A stretch of DNA of 64,000 bases from Bacteroidota bacterium (GCA_018268055.1 JAFDXF010000080.1:1-64000); one strand, 5' to 3'; counted from the stretch's first letter, positions 7,691 to 17,637 are shown. The notes: a model not told the origin generated them from the sequence alone. Program-made: numbers and translations.

Positions 7691-9226
7691 TCAAGGCTTC
7701 AATGATTTAAAATATTGAATAATAGATTTGCGAACATCTCCGGCTAATTCATTTTCTTTTGGTGTAGATACTTTTATAATGCCCGGTGTGTCTGCCTTCA
7801 AAAATGGAATATCCAATCCTAAAAGTAAATAATCACCCATGGCAATGCGATAAGTTTTTTCCGGATCCAGTATTGTATTTTGAATGAGCCATTCGCCTAG
7901 ATTATTTTGAGTAATGTTATCTCTTTGTAAATATGCTCCTGCACCTGCAGCATGTTGTCCAAATTCCAAAACTCTTTTTAATAATTCGCCTTTCATTTCC
8001 ACCAGAAGAGCTGAACCTCCAAAAGGAAGAATTCGGAAAATATCTTTTGCTGTAATGTGGCCGCTCAGTCTGTCATCTATTCTGATACTTCCGCCATTGG
8101 TGAATGCGCCATCTACATTATTGCTATACGCATACGCCATAGATTTGCAAATAATATTTCCCAGGTTTGTCTGTTTGTTTCTACTGTTAAAATCAGTTCC
8201 GTCTAATGGTTCAATGGCATCATAAACCACTTCATCCGGATTACTGATTACTGCTTTTAAATTTTGGTCAAGAATAATATTCCATTTATCCACTACCGAT
8301 TGAACTTCGGGCTTGGATGGATAAGCGTCTGTAACTTTTACTAATTCAGAATTTATTTTCAGTTTGTGTTTTTTTGTATTGTATTTTAAAGTGTGCACAT
8401 ATAAGCTGACCACATTTGCATCTGCTTTGGCAATAATCGTTTTACCTACTTTATGCAGCATATTATTATGCTCATGCCCTCCCATAATTAATGGTATGTT
8501 GGGAATTTGTCTTGCCAATTCTTTGTCTTGATCTATAGAAATATGTGTAAGCCCTAAAACAAAATCAGTTTTTGGAGACAATATATTGTAGGCTCTTTTT
8601 GCTTCTTCATAAACATCACCATAATAAACATAGTCTTTCGGATTAGAATTAATAGTAGTGCTTACCACACCAAAATTGACAGTTTGCCCTTTTGCATTAC
8701 TTGCTTTGAAAATTTCATAGTCTGAAACAGGGGTGTTGTTATTATTTTCAGTTTTTGCAAAAGGCGCTTTACTTCCATCTTTATGTATTTGCAGTGTATT
8801 AGCCGATGTCCATTTGAAATTTGATTCATTCATTCTTTTTTGCAAGTCAGCTTCTTTTAAATCAAATTCATGATTGCCAAATGTAACTAAGTCTAATCCG
8901 GTGTGATTTAAAACGTCCACCATTTGTTTGCCTTGTAGTCGTTCGCCATTTACCTTAATCGTTCCTAATAGTGATGGGTTTACAAAATCGCCTGCTAAGA
9001 AAAACCATGTATTCGGATTTTGTTTTTTTATTGAATCGCTGATGTATGCTACTCTTGCCAAGCCGCCATTCTTGCCATTATTGATGGCATCAATTTCATA
9101 AACGTCATTAATCTGTACAATTTTTATTACTACATTATCGGGCCTTACTGATTTGCCGGAATCTTTGAACAAATGACAACTGCTAAAAGTAAAAGCAAGA
9201 ATGGAGTATAATAAATATTTTCGCAT
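7691..9226 (-). CDS. 5'-nucleotidase / UshA-like bifunctional metallophosphatase lipoprotein
   Basis: About 511 residues from ATG 9224-9226, chosen because it gives a lipoprotein signal with lipobox SSC (MRKYLLYSILAFTFSSC); an in-frame start 19 codons earlier is less plausible. The metallophosphatase domain shows the two-metal motifs in order: QINDVYEI, LAGDFVNP, TFGNHEFD, LTHIS and GGHEHNN. The C-terminal 5'-nucleotidase domain shows FTNGGSIR, which shapes the substrate pocket. In UshA the first motif is D-x-H; here it is D-V-Y, a variant I believe occurs in other members. It probably hydrolyses nucleotides or other phosphate esters outside the inner membrane. It is convergent with the TlpA-like gene, with only about 20 nt between. 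Confidence 0.85.
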   Translation of the reverse strand: MRKYLLYSILAFTFSSCHLFKDSGKSVRPDNVVIKIVQINDVYEIDAINNGKNGGLARVAYISDSIKKQNPNTWFFLAGDFVNPSLLGTIKVNGERLQGKQMVDVLNHTGLDLVTFGNHEFDLKEADLQKRMNESNFKWTSANTLQIHKDGSKAPFAKTENNNNTPVSDYEIFKASNAKGQTVNFGVVSTTINSNPKDYVYYGDVYEEAKRAYNILSPKTDFVLGLTHISIDQDKELARQIPNIPLIMGGHEHNNMLHKVGKTIIAKADANVVSLYVHTLKYNTKKHKLKINSELVKVTDAYPSKPEVQSVVDKWNIILDQNLKAVISNPDEVVYDAIEPLDGTDFNSRNKQTNLGNIICKSMAYAYSNNVDGAFTNGGSIRIDDRLSGHITAKDIFRILPFGGSALLVEMKGELLKRVLEFGQHAAGAGAYLQRDNITQNNLGEWLIQNTILDPEKTYRIAMGDYLLLGLDIPFLKADTPGIIKVSTPKENELAGDVRKSIIQYFKSLKP

Positions 9227-9332
9227 AGTTGATGCAAGTTTTGCAGCACACAAGCTATAAAAAAATATCCATATTCTATTCACATCAATAACTTATCCAA
9301 ACAAACAAATTTTTTTCTTTTCTGACCAATAT

Positions 9333-9340
9333 TACATTTG
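9333..9340 (+). promoter_or_regulatory. Candidate -7 promoter element TACATTTG
   Basis: A match to TAnnTTTG, 17 nt before the tex start codon. A -33 box is not clear. Confidence 0.45.
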
Positions 9341-9357
9341 CTGCCCAAATTAATTTT

Positions 9358-11610
9358 ATGAATTCAAAATATGCACAACATATTGCAGGAATACTTAATT
9401 TATCGCTCAAGCAAATAAAAAGCGTTTATGATTTGCATCAGGAAGGCGCTACGATTCCCTTTATGTCCCGCTATCGTAAAGAAGCAACCGGAAACCTGGA
9501 TGAAGTGGCAATCGGAAATATCGTAGAACAAATAAATTATTTTACGGAGCTTGAAAAAAGAAAAGAGACAGTTTTGAAAACGATTGAGGAAATCGGTAAA
9601 TTAACTCCGGAACTTAAAAAGCGTATTGACGATTGTGTAAATGCTACAGAGCTGGAAGATATTTACCTACCATACAAACCCAAAAGAAAAACAAAGGCTA
9701 CCGTTGCCATTGAAAAAGGATTGGAGCCGCTTGCACATATTTTATTAGAACAGGGAAATATTAATCCGGATGAAGAAGCTGCCAAATTTATTTCTGAACA
9801 GGTAAAAGATATTGCAGATGCGCTGCAGGGAGCAAGAGATATTATTGCAGAATGGATATCGGAAAATGAACAAGCAAGAAATTTAATTCGTAAGTTATAT
9901 ACAGAAGAAGCTATTGTTGCATCAAGAGTATTGACAACAAAAAAAGAGGAGGAAGATGCTCAGAAATATAGAGACTATTTTGAGTTTAAAGAACCATTGG
10001 TAGATTGCCCTTCTCATAGAATAATGGCGATGAGAAGAGGAGAGAAAGAAGGATTTCTTATTATGACCATTTCTGTTGAAAAAGAATTGGCGCAATTGGA
10101 ATTGAAAAAAATATTCGTGAAGCATGGTGCTGCTGCTGCACAAGTGGCAATAGCTGCTGAGGATGCTTACAACAGATTGTTGCAACCATCGATTGAAACT
10201 GAATTTAGAATGGTGAGTAAGACTAAGGCGGATGAAGAAGCTATTCGGGTGTTCTCTGAAAATTTAAGACAATTGTTATTGGCGTCACCACTGGGTCAAA
10301 AAAGAATTTTAGCGATTGATCCCGGATTTAGAACAGGTTGTAAAGTAGTATGCTTAGATGAACAAGGAAATTTTTTAAAATATAATACGATCTATCCTCA
10401 TGCACCACAAAATGATTTGTTTGGTGCTGTGCAAACAATTAAAGAATTAGTAGCAACTTTTAAAATAGAAGCTATTGGTTATGGCAATGGTACTGCAAGC
10501 AAAGAAACGAGTGATATGTTGCGTAATATAGATTTTGGAAAGCCTGTTTCTATATTTATGGTGAATGAAAGTGGTGCTTCTATTTATTCTGCAAGTGAAG
10601 TAGCAAGAGAAGAATTTCCGAGTGAGGATGTAACGGTACGTGGTGCTATAAGTATCGGGCGCAGATTGCTTGATCCACTGAGTGAATTGGTTAAGATTGA
10701 TGCAAAAAGTATTGGTGTAGGCCAATATCAACACGATGTAAATCAGCATAAACTAAAAGAATCTTTGGATCATGTAGTTGAAAGTTGTGTAAACTATGTT
10801 GGTGTAGATGTGAATACGGCAAGCAAGCATTTATTAACTTATGTATCCGGATTGAGTGCTACGGTAGCAAAAAATATTGTAGAATACAGAACTAAGAATG
10901 GAGCTTTTAAAAGCAGAAATGAATTAAAAAAAGTACCCATGCTTGGCCCTAAGGCATTCGAGCAAAGTGCCGGATTTTTAAGAATACCGAATGCTGAAAA
11001 TCCCTTGGATAATTCAGCGGTACATCCGGAAAGCTATTTTGTAGTAGAAGAAATGGCTGTTAAAGCTAATAGCACAGTACAGGAGTTGATTCAAAAAGAA
11101 GATATTCGTAAACAGATAAAGGTTAAAGATTTTATTACTGAATCAACAGGTTTATTCACGATTGAAGATATCTTGAAAGAATTAGAAAAGCCCGGCCGTG
11201 ATCCACGAAGCCCTATTGAAGAATTTCGTTTTGCTGAAGGTGTGAGTAGTATGGAAGATTTAAAACAAGGTATGAGTGTTCCTGGTATCGTAACCAATAT
11301 TACCAACTTTGGAGCTTTTGTTGATGTGGGTGTAAAGCAAGATGGATTGGTACATATTTCTCATCTCTCCAATAGATATATCAGCGACCCAAATGAAGCT
11401 GTAAAGCTGGGACAAAAAGTAATGGCTACAGTTATAGAGGTAGATGTTGCAAGAAAAAGAATTTCTCTTTCACTGAAAGATACTCAGAAAAAGCAGGAAC
11501 AGAATGAAAGGCCGGTAAAAAAATTTAATAAAGAACAAGTTGTTAAACAAACTTCTGCAAACCCATTTCATTCCAAATTGATGGAGTTGAAGAAGAATTT
11601 TAAAGACTAA
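9358..11610 (+). CDS. tex: Tex-family RNA-binding transcription accessory protein
   Basis: 750 residues, the usual length for Tex/YhgF. Domains in order: helical Tex N-terminal region (1-190), YqgF-type RNase H-like fold beginning at RILAIDPGFRTGCK (about 315), helix-hairpin-helix repeats (about 480-545, GLSATVAKNIVEYR and PMLGPKAFEQ), and a C-terminal S1 RNA-binding domain from about 638 (GIVTNITNFGAFVDVGVKQD). The basic tail follows the S1 domain. Tex binds nucleic acid and the transcription elongation machinery in the cytoplasm; its precise role in Bacteroidota is not settled. It begins 17 nt after a TACATTTG element and is probably monocistronic. Confidence 0.95.
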   Translation: MNSKYAQHIAGILNLSLKQIKSVYDLHQEGATIPFMSRYRKEATGNLDEVAIGNIVEQINYFTELEKRKETVLKTIEEIGKLTPELKKRIDDCVNATELEDIYLPYKPKRKTKATVAIEKGLEPLAHILLEQGNINPDEEAAKFISEQVKDIADALQGARDIIAEWISENEQARNLIRKLYTEEAIVASRVLTTKKEEEDAQKYRDYFEFKEPLVDCPSHRIMAMRRGEKEGFLIMTISVEKELAQLELKKIFVKHGAAAAQVAIAAEDAYNRLLQPSIETEFRMVSKTKADEEAIRVFSENLRQLLLASPLGQKRILAIDPGFRTGCKVVCLDEQGNFLKYNTIYPHAPQNDLFGAVQTIKELVATFKIEAIGYGNGTASKETSDMLRNIDFGKPVSIFMVNESGASIYSASEVAREEFPSEDVTVRGAISIGRRLLDPLSELVKIDAKSIGVGQYQHDVNQHKLKESLDHVVESCVNYVGVDVNTASKHLLTYVSGLSATVAKNIVEYRTKNGAFKSRNELKKVPMLGPKAFEQSAGFLRIPNAENPLDNSAVHPESYFVVEEMAVKANSTVQELIQKEDIRKQIKVKDFITESTGLFTIEDILKELEKPGRDPRSPIEEFRFAEGVSSMEDLKQGMSVPGIVTNITNFGAFVDVGVKQDGLVHISHLSNRYISDPNEAVKLGQKVMATVIEVDVARKRISLSLKDTQKKQEQNERPVKKFNKEQVVKQTSANPFHSKLMELKKNFKD

Positions 11611-11757
11611 TGATCGCCATATTCTTTTAAAATCTTTTTTGTTTGATTTCTATGCACACGATTGATGTTAGCGAGTAACGTGGATTTTAGCCATTTGTCA
11701 AATAGTTTTTTTTATAATAAGGGTTTGTTTAATTTTCAGGACACTAAAGCTTCTATT

Positions 11758-14325
11758 ATGAAAAAATTAATGTTCTTGAGTATTGTGTTTTTTACACAAT
11801 TATCTTTATCGGCTCAGGATTTGAATTATTATTTACCTGCTAATGTGAGTTTCAATCCTGCAATACCCAAACCAAAAGATATTATTTATCATGAAGTAGG
11901 AGAATTTCATGTGACGCATGATCGCCTGGTGAATTACATGAAAGCTATTGCTGCTGCAGCACCCGATAGAGTGAAATTAGAAACAATGGGTTTTACATTC
12001 GAACGAAGGCCACAAGTGTTGCTCATTATTACTTCGCCTAAAAATCAACAACGGTTAGAAGAAATAAGACAGCAGCATCTCTTATTAAGTGATCCAACAA
12101 AATCAGCTTCAGTAAACATTGATAAAATGCCAATCGTAGTTTGGATAGGTCATTCTATTCACGGTAATGAGGCAAGCGGCGCTAACTCCAGTTTATTGGA
12201 GGCTTATTATTTAGCAGCTGCACAAGGAAAAGAGATAGAGGAGCTTTTGGAAAATACAGTAATATTATTTGATCCTTCTTTTAACCCCGATGGATTACAA
12301 CGATTTTCTACTTGGGCAAATGAGTATAAAGGAAAAACACCGGTGACTGATCCCAATTCAAGAGAGTTTAATGAAGTGTGGCCGGGTGGACGATACAATC
12401 ATTATTGGTTCGACATTAACCGCGATTGGTTGCCGGTAGTACATCCGGAAAGCCAAAACAGAATAGAATGGTTTCATAAATGGAAGCCTAATATACTTAC
12501 AGATCACCATGAGCAAGGAAGTAATTCCACCTTCTTTTTTCAACCCGGAGTTCCGTCAAGAGTAAATCCGCTTACGCCGGATCGCAATCAAGAGCTAACT
12601 GCAATGCTTGCAAAATTTCATGCAAAATATTTAGATAAGCTGGGTACTTTTTATTTTACAAAAGAAAACTATGATGACTTCTATTATGGTAAAGGCTCGA
12701 CTTATCCCGATATCAATGGCTGTGTGGGTATCTTATTTGAGCAAGCAAGCTCTCGCGGTCACGCACAAGAAACCGTAAATGGTGTTTTGACTTTTCCTTA
12801 TACTATTCGCAATCAGTTTAACACTGCACTTTCTACTTTGGAAGGCGCCAATACACTACGCAAAGAATTTTTAGAATGGCAAAGAAAATTTTATCAAGAT
12901 GTAATAGCAAGGCAAAACCCAATTTCCGGCTACGTGTTTGGTGATAAATATGATCCTGCAAAAACAAATCTTTTTTTACAAATTTTAATGCGACATAAAA
13001 TAGAAATAAGCGAACTATCAGATAATTACTCAGGTAATGATTTTAAGAAAGGTTTTGCTTTTTGTGTTTCATTGAATCAACCACAAGCTACTTTGGTAAA
13101 AGCCATTTTTGAAAATATCCCAACATATAAGGATAGCATTTTTTATGATATAACGGCTTGGAATATGCCATTGGCTTTTGATCTTCCTTATAAATCTATT
13201 GCAAATGGTACTACGAATGTTTTTGGAAAAAAATTGGAATCACTGCCTGTATTGCATGCAGGCCTTAGTGGAGACAAATCCAATGTTGGCTATATGATGA
13301 ATTGGGATGGTTATTTTGCGCCGGCTGCATTATATGAATTATTAAATGCCGGTATCAGAGCCAAGGTAGTCACCAATCCTCTTGAAATAGAAGTGCAGAC
13401 CGGCAAACAAAAGTTTGATTACGGAACGATTATCATACCGGTTGCGATGCAATCACTATCCGGCGATGAGATATATACTAAAATACAATCCGTAGCCATA
13501 AAATATAATGTTCCTGCCTGGTCAATGATTACAAATGATGTAACGAGTGGCAGCAATCCGGGTTCACCCAAGATAAAAGCACTCACAACGCCTAAAATTG
13601 CTTTAATCGTTGGTCCCGGTGTGAATGCGATTGATGCCGGCGAAGTATGGTATTTACTGGATCAGCGAATGAATATTCCCGCAGCACAATTGGATCAAGC
13701 TATATTCAATCGTGCAGATATTGGAAAATATAATACTATCATTATGGTGGGAGGGAGCTATGGAGAGTTGAATAAAGAAAAATTAAAATCTTGGGTACAA
13801 GCCGGAGGCACACTTATAGTATCGGAAGAAGCTGTAAGCTGGGCTGCACAAAATGGGTTAACCAATTTGAAATTCAAATCTACAAAGTCGCCGGTGGATA
13901 GTACACAAAGACTGAGCTATGTACAAAAAGAACAAATTGATGGAGCGCAACAAATGTTCGGGTCTATTTTAGGCGCCGATGTAGATTTAACACATCCACT
14001 TGCTTATGGGTATCATAATAAAACGGTGAGCCTGTTTAAAGCGAATAAAATTTTCCCTGAAAAGAGTAAGAGCCCTTATGCCACACCATTTTATTATGGC
14101 AATAATCCGTTGCAAAGCGGTTGGGTAAGTCGTCAGAATGGTGAGGCTATAAAAAATACTGCAGCAGTAGTGGCAAGCTCATTGGGAAGCGGTCGAATTA
14201 TCAGCATTGCAGATAATCCAAATTTCAGAGCTTATTGGCTTGGTGGGACAAAACTGTTTATGAATGCAATCTTCTTTGGAAATATCATTGATGCGGGGAC
14301 TACTAATAGGGCAGATGAAGAATAA
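11758..14325 (+). CDS. Secreted M14-family zinc carboxypeptidase with ThuA-like C-terminal domain
   Basis: About 855 residues from ATG 11758, chosen because it gives a signal peptide (MKKLMFLSIVFFTQLSLSAQ). The catalytic domain has the M14 zinc ligands HGNE (H135, E138) and a later His in TDHHEQGSN (about 249), and the general-base Glu in ILFEQASSRG (about 326). A region near residues 610-700 (KIALIVGPGVNAIDAGE... YNTIIMVGGSYG... WVQAGGTLIVSEE) looks like a class I glutamine-amidotransferase/ThuA fold without the nucleophilic Cys. It probably trims peptides in the periplasm or outside the cell. A paralogue of 846 residues lies at 51284-53824. A strong terminator follows. Confidence 0.88.
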   Translation: MKKLMFLSIVFFTQLSLSAQDLNYYLPANVSFNPAIPKPKDIIYHEVGEFHVTHDRLVNYMKAIAAAAPDRVKLETMGFTFERRPQVLLIITSPKNQQRLEEIRQQHLLLSDPTKSASVNIDKMPIVVWIGHSIHGNEASGANSSLLEAYYLAAAQGKEIEELLENTVILFDPSFNPDGLQRFSTWANEYKGKTPVTDPNSREFNEVWPGGRYNHYWFDINRDWLPVVHPESQNRIEWFHKWKPNILTDHHEQGSNSTFFFQPGVPSRVNPLTPDRNQELTAMLAKFHAKYLDKLGTFYFTKENYDDFYYGKGSTYPDINGCVGILFEQASSRGHAQETVNGVLTFPYTIRNQFNTALSTLEGANTLRKEFLEWQRKFYQDVIARQNPISGYVFGDKYDPAKTNLFLQILMRHKIEISELSDNYSGNDFKKGFAFCVSLNQPQATLVKAIFENIPTYKDSIFYDITAWNMPLAFDLPYKSIANGTTNVFGKKLESLPVLHAGLSGDKSNVGYMMNWDGYFAPAALYELLNAGIRAKVVTNPLEIEVQTGKQKFDYGTIIIPVAMQSLSGDEIYTKIQSVAIKYNVPAWSMITNDVTSGSNPGSPKIKALTTPKIALIVGPGVNAIDAGEVWYLLDQRMNIPAAQLDQAIFNRADIGKYNTIIMVGGSYGELNKEKLKSWVQAGGTLIVSEEAVSWAAQNGLTNLKFKSTKSPVDSTQRLSYVQKEQIDGAQQMFGSILGADVDLTHPLAYGYHNKTVSLFKANKIFPEKSKSPYATPFYYGNNPLQSGWVSRQNGEAIKNTAAVVASSLGSGRIISIADNPNFRAYWLGGTKLFMNAIFFGNIIDAGTTNRADEE

Positions 14326-14343
14326 TTCTTTCAGTGAGTTTAA

Positions 14344-14377
14344 AAAAAATGGGACTGTGAAAACAGTCCCATTTTTT
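14344..14377. terminator. Bidirectional terminator between M14 peptidase and repeat protein
   Basis: A long perfect stem: A-run plus ATGGGACTGT, a GAAA tetraloop, then ACAGTCCCAT plus T-run. It serves both convergent genes. Confidence 0.9.
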
Positions 14378-14391
14378 ATTTCTATTATAAT

Positions 14392-14805
14392 TTAGTTATT
14401 CGCTTTTGGCTTATTTTCTTTAAAGCGTTTGTCAGGAGTACCGTCTTTTTTCAAATGTTTGCTGTCTTTAAAACGTTTATCAGGAGTGCCATCTTTTTTT
14501 AAATGCTCACCACTGTTTGTTGTGGGCTTTGGTTCTTTTACTTTTGCGGCTTCATGTTTTGCTTCAGTAGCTTTTTCTTTTGTTGCTTTAGTCGCTTCAT
14601 GTTTTGCTTCAGTAGCTTTTTCTTTTGTTGCTTTAGTTGCTTCGTGTTTTGCTTCAGTAGCTTTTTCTTTAGTTGCCTTAGTTGCTTCGTTTTTTACTTC
14701 AGTAGCTTTTTCTTTTGCTGCTTTAGGTTTAGTCACCGGTGTTTGAGCATTGGTTATTCCGGCAAAAAGAAGTGCGGCGAATGATAAAAAGATAATCTTT
14801 TTCAT
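14392..14805 (-). CDS. Secreted Lys/Ala/Glu-rich repeat protein
   Basis: 137 residues: signal peptide ending ITNAQ, then about four copies of a 15-residue unit of the form ATEAKHEATKATKEK, then two copies of a C-terminal unit LKKDGTPDKRFK. The first part is strongly amphipathic and helix-forming, similar in composition to LEA-like or apolipoprotein-like proteins. The second motif (KDGTPDKRFK) appears in small exported Bacteroidota proteins, as far as I recall, without known function. The DNA repeat (45-bp period, about 14540-14715) makes copy-number change likely. A role in stress or envelope protection is possible but not shown. It is convergent with the M14 gene across a shared terminator. 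Confidence 0.75.
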   Translation of the reverse strand: MKKIIFLSFAALLFAGITNAQTPVTKPKAAKEKATEVKNEATKATKEKATEAKHEATKATKEKATEAKHEATKATKEKATEAKHEAAKVKEPKPTTNSGEHLKKDGTPDKRFKDSKHLKKDGTPDKRFKENKPKANN

Positions 14806-14968
14806 TTTCTTTAATTTTGAGTTGTTTAAAATTGTTTCAGCAAAGATTATCCATGTATAATATATATGACAAATTTCTTTATCCTGTTAACGTGTAATTA
14901 ACCTGCATTTAACTTGTTGTTTTAATTTGGAATATTGGTTTACTTATATCTGTTAAAGAGTTTAAAAT

Positions 14969-16237
14969 ATGAGGTCTTACACCACAAAGTTGATTTTAGT
15001 TTTTTCCGCTGTGCTGATGGCAATTATTATCAGTATGCAGATATATTGGTTGAATAAGACATACTCTTATGAAAAGCATGAATTTACTACTGCTGTACTG
15101 AAAGCAATTCGGGGTGTATATGAAGACATACCGTTACTCTATAGCACCACTACTCCGTTGGATAGCCTTGTGGAAAAATACAGTGAAAGTGGATTTATAT
15201 TTCGTATTTACTCCATCCCTCAAGAGGAGCCTCTTATGGCTTCCATATCGGCCGAGTTGGAAGATTTTAAAGTATTTACTGACTGCCAGGTGGCTTTGTA
15301 TGATAGTAAACAAAATAAATATCTATTCGATAATTATATTCCAGCTTACTCCGGCAAAAAGAAGGCAGATTCAAATGCTCATTTACCATTACTAAAACGT
15401 TCCTATAATTATGTGCATCTTTTTTTTCCTAATCGTAACAACTATATCATTGACCAGTTGCAAAGTTGGATTTTCACCAGTGTGTTAGTGCTCGTTTTAT
15501 TGGTTGGTTTTGCATTTTCTATTTATTTTCTTTATCGTCAAAAGTTTTTAGTAGAGGTTCAAAAAGATTTTATCAATAATGTGACACACGAATTCAGTAC
15601 GCCACTTTCTGTAATAGAAATAGCAGTGAATGGATTGCAAAAACCAACTACACCGACACAGCCTGAGCAGTATAAAAAATATGTAGATGCGATACATTAT
15701 CAATCTGACTATTTGAAGTCTCATATTTCTAATTTGATCAAAACAGTTATTGCAGGGAATTATCATTTTGCCATTCAGAAGAGTGAAGTCATTCCGAATG
15801 ATTTATTAAAAAGAGCTGTGGCCCAATTGGAAACGATTCTTGAGAAATCAACCGGCAGCGTGGTCTGGAATCTGGAAACTGAAAACCTATCTATCAATGC
15901 CGATGGAGCTAACTTATATCTTGCATTATTTAATATTATCAACAATGCAATCAAATATGCTAAAAACCCTGAAATAGTTATTACAACTCAGCGAAAAGAA
16001 AATAACTATTTAATCAGTATCAAGGATAATGGAATTGGTATTGACGCTTCGCAGGTTAAAAAAATATTCAATAAGTTTTATCGGGTACAATCCGGTAATT
16101 TGCATAATGTAAAAGGCCTGGGGTTGGGCTTATACTTCACAGACAAAGTGGTAAAAGCACATAACGGCACGATACATGTCCATAGCACTCTGGGCACGGG
16201 CACTGAATTTGTAATTGAACTACCTATCAATAAATAA
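14969..16237 (+). CDS. Sensor histidine kinase
   Basis: 422 residues. Two membrane helices (about 8-28 and 166-190) enclose a periplasmic sensor region of about 140 residues with no family I recognise. Then come the kinase motifs: H-box NNVTHEFSTPLS with phospho-accepting His near residue 206, N-box NIINNAIKYA, G1 DNGIGI, F-box-like NKFYR, and G2 GLGLGLYF. It is a HisKA/HATPase_c enzyme of the common OmpR-partner class. The response regulator starts 4 nt after its stop codon, so they form one two-component system. No target genes can be deduced from the window. Confidence 0.93.
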   Translation: MRSYTTKLILVFSAVLMAIIISMQIYWLNKTYSYEKHEFTTAVLKAIRGVYEDIPLLYSTTTPLDSLVEKYSESGFIFRIYSIPQEEPLMASISAELEDFKVFTDCQVALYDSKQNKYLFDNYIPAYSGKKKADSNAHLPLLKRSYNYVHLFFPNRNNYIIDQLQSWIFTSVLVLVLLVGFAFSIYFLYRQKFLVEVQKDFINNVTHEFSTPLSVIEIAVNGLQKPTTPTQPEQYKKYVDAIHYQSDYLKSHISNLIKTVIAGNYHFAIQKSEVIPNDLLKRAVAQLETILEKSTGSVVWNLETENLSINADGANLYLALFNIINNAIKYAKNPEIVITTQRKENNYLISIKDNGIGIDASQVKKIFNKFYRVQSGNLHNVKGLGLGLYFTDKVVKAHNGTIHVHSTLGTGTEFVIELPINK

Positions 16238-16241
16238 ACGT

Positions 16242-16934
16242 ATGGAAAATAAATTGAGAATACTTTTAGCAGAAGATGATGAGCTTCTGAGAAATTTAAT
16301 TAAAGGCGAACTTGAAGAAGAAGGCTATCTGATAACTGCTTGTTCCGATGGGCATGAGGCTATCGACATTTTTGATAAAAACAAATTTGATCTTTGCCTA
16401 TTGGATATAATGATGCCTGTTAAAGATGGATTTGCAGTAGCTAAAAAAATCAGACAGCAAAGTGATATTATTCCAATCATATTTATCAGCACAAAAGCTT
16501 TAATTGAAGATAAGATTGAAGGATATAATCGGGGGGCAGATGATTATATCGTGAAGCCTTTTAATATGCGAGAACTATTGATGAAAATGGAAGTTTTCCT
16601 GCGTAGAACAAAAAAATTATTCAGTGAAGAGAAGAGTGTTCTTCATTTTGGAAAATTTGAATTCTCCCCTAAAGATTTAAGACTTGTTGGACCTGAAGGA
16701 GAAACTAAGTTGAAGCAGAAAGAATCTGATTTGCTTCAATTTCTAAGCACACATCCCAATCAAATATTAAAGAGAGAAGAAATACTACTGGCTGTTTGGG
16801 GAAAGGATGATTATTTTTTAGGGCGAAGTATGGATGTATTTATGAGTAAACTCAGAAAGTATCTGAAGCCCGATGCACAGGTCATTTTGGAAACAATTCA
16901 CGGTCTTGGCTATAGATTTACAATACCTACTTGA
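16242..16934 (+). CDS. OmpR/PhoB-type response regulator
   Basis: About 230 residues from ATG 16242, which lies 4 nt after the kinase stop; an earlier in-frame start at 16215 would overlap the kinase and add residues unlike a receiver. Receiver domain: acidic pocket AEDDE, phospho-acceptor D55 in LLDIMMPVKDG, conserved Ser/Thr in FISTKA and Lys in YIVKPFNMRE. The C-terminal winged helix (about 130-228) ends GLGYRFTIPT as in OmpR/PhoB proteins. It is a DNA-binding regulator in the cytoplasm, paired with the adjacent kinase. Confidence 0.94.
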   Translation: MENKLRILLAEDDELLRNLIKGELEEEGYLITACSDGHEAIDIFDKNKFDLCLLDIMMPVKDGFAVAKKIRQQSDIIPIIFISTKALIEDKIEGYNRGADDYIVKPFNMRELLMKMEVFLRRTKKLFSEEKSVLHFGKFEFSPKDLRLVGPEGETKLKQKESDLLQFLSTHPNQILKREEILLAVWGKDDYFLGRSMDVFMSKLRKYLKPDAQVILETIHGLGYRFTIPT

Positions 16935-17037
16935 GTTTTTTTCGTTTAACCGACAATTAACGTGGATATTAAAATGACCTATTTATTTTTACAACGTTAA
17001 AAACATAGTTTTTTTCTCTATCTGCAGTTTTGGTGGC

Positions 17038-17067
17038 AGGGCCGGGTGGTTCCGGCCCTATTTTTTT
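17038..17067 (+). terminator. Terminator after the two-component system
   Basis: GC-rich stem AGGGCCGG with CCGGCCCT, loop of six, followed closely by seven T. It lies in the 216-nt gap before ssb; nothing else is evident there. Confidence 0.85.
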
Positions 17068-17150
17068 GTATCTACTTTAATGCAACTTATGGGTAAATAA
17101 TTGTAAATTGCCCGTTCAAAAAAATTACGTCACTTAAAAAAACGAGTACT

Positions 17151-17585
17151 ATGATTAAAATGCAAGTAATTGGCAATCTTGGTAAGGATTGCGTAGTAAA
17201 CACCGTTAACGGAAAAAATGTGATCAACTTTACGGTGGCACACACTGAAAAGTACAAAGACAGCCAGGGAAACCTTCAAGAAAAAACAACTTGGGTGGAC
17301 TGTGCCTATTGGACAGATCGTACAACTGTTGCCCAGTATTTAACTAAAGGAAAGCAGGTATTCGTGGAAGGTCAGCCGGAAGCACGTTCATTTCAAAGAA
17401 ATGATGGCACGCCCGGATCTTCACTTTCTTTAAGAGTTAGAGAAGTGCAATTATTGGGAGGTCGTAGTGATAGTGGATCTTATCAGCAAAATGCAAGTGC
17501 AGGTTCTATGGCTGCTCCTCAATCAAGCAGTGCTGCTGAAGTTGCTGGAGAAGCGATACCTCAGTCAGATGATTTACCATTTTAA
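17151..17585 (+). CDS. ssb: Single-stranded DNA-binding protein
   Basis: 144 residues with an OB-fold over about the first 105 (MIKMQVIGNLGKDCV, INFTVAHTEKYKD, TTWVDCAYW, KGKQVFVEGQ), a short Gly/Ser/Ala-rich linker, and the acidic C-terminal tip SDDLPF that SSB uses to bind partner proteins. It coats single-stranded DNA in replication, repair and recombination. It is slightly shorter than E. coli SSB, which fits other Bacteroidota copies. Many Bacteroidota carry more than one SSB; whether this is the main one cannot be told here. Confidence 0.93.
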   Translation: MIKMQVIGNLGKDCVVNTVNGKNVINFTVAHTEKYKDSQGNLQEKTTWVDCAYWTDRTTVAQYLTKGKQVFVEGQPEARSFQRNDGTPGSSLSLRVREVQLLGGRSDSGSYQQNASAGSMAAPQSSSAAEVAGEAIPQSDDLPF

Positions 17586-17604
17586 CACAATTTCTTAACA
17601 CTAT

Positions 17605-17637
17605 AAATGGCTGTCATTCATTGACGGCCATTTTCTT
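17605..17637. terminator. Bidirectional terminator between ssb and the WG-repeat gene
   Basis: A 12-bp stem (AAATGGCTGTCA with TGACGGCCATTT, one G-T pair), 5-nt loop and flanking T- and A-rich runs. It lies directly beside the stop codon of the minus-strand gene. Confidence 0.8.

Noticed and set aside
14429-14784. Plus-strand ORFs rich in Phe, Cys and Ser opposite the repeat protein
   Set aside because: They mirror the Lys/Glu/Ala repeat on the minus strand; no start signal or neighbour supports them.
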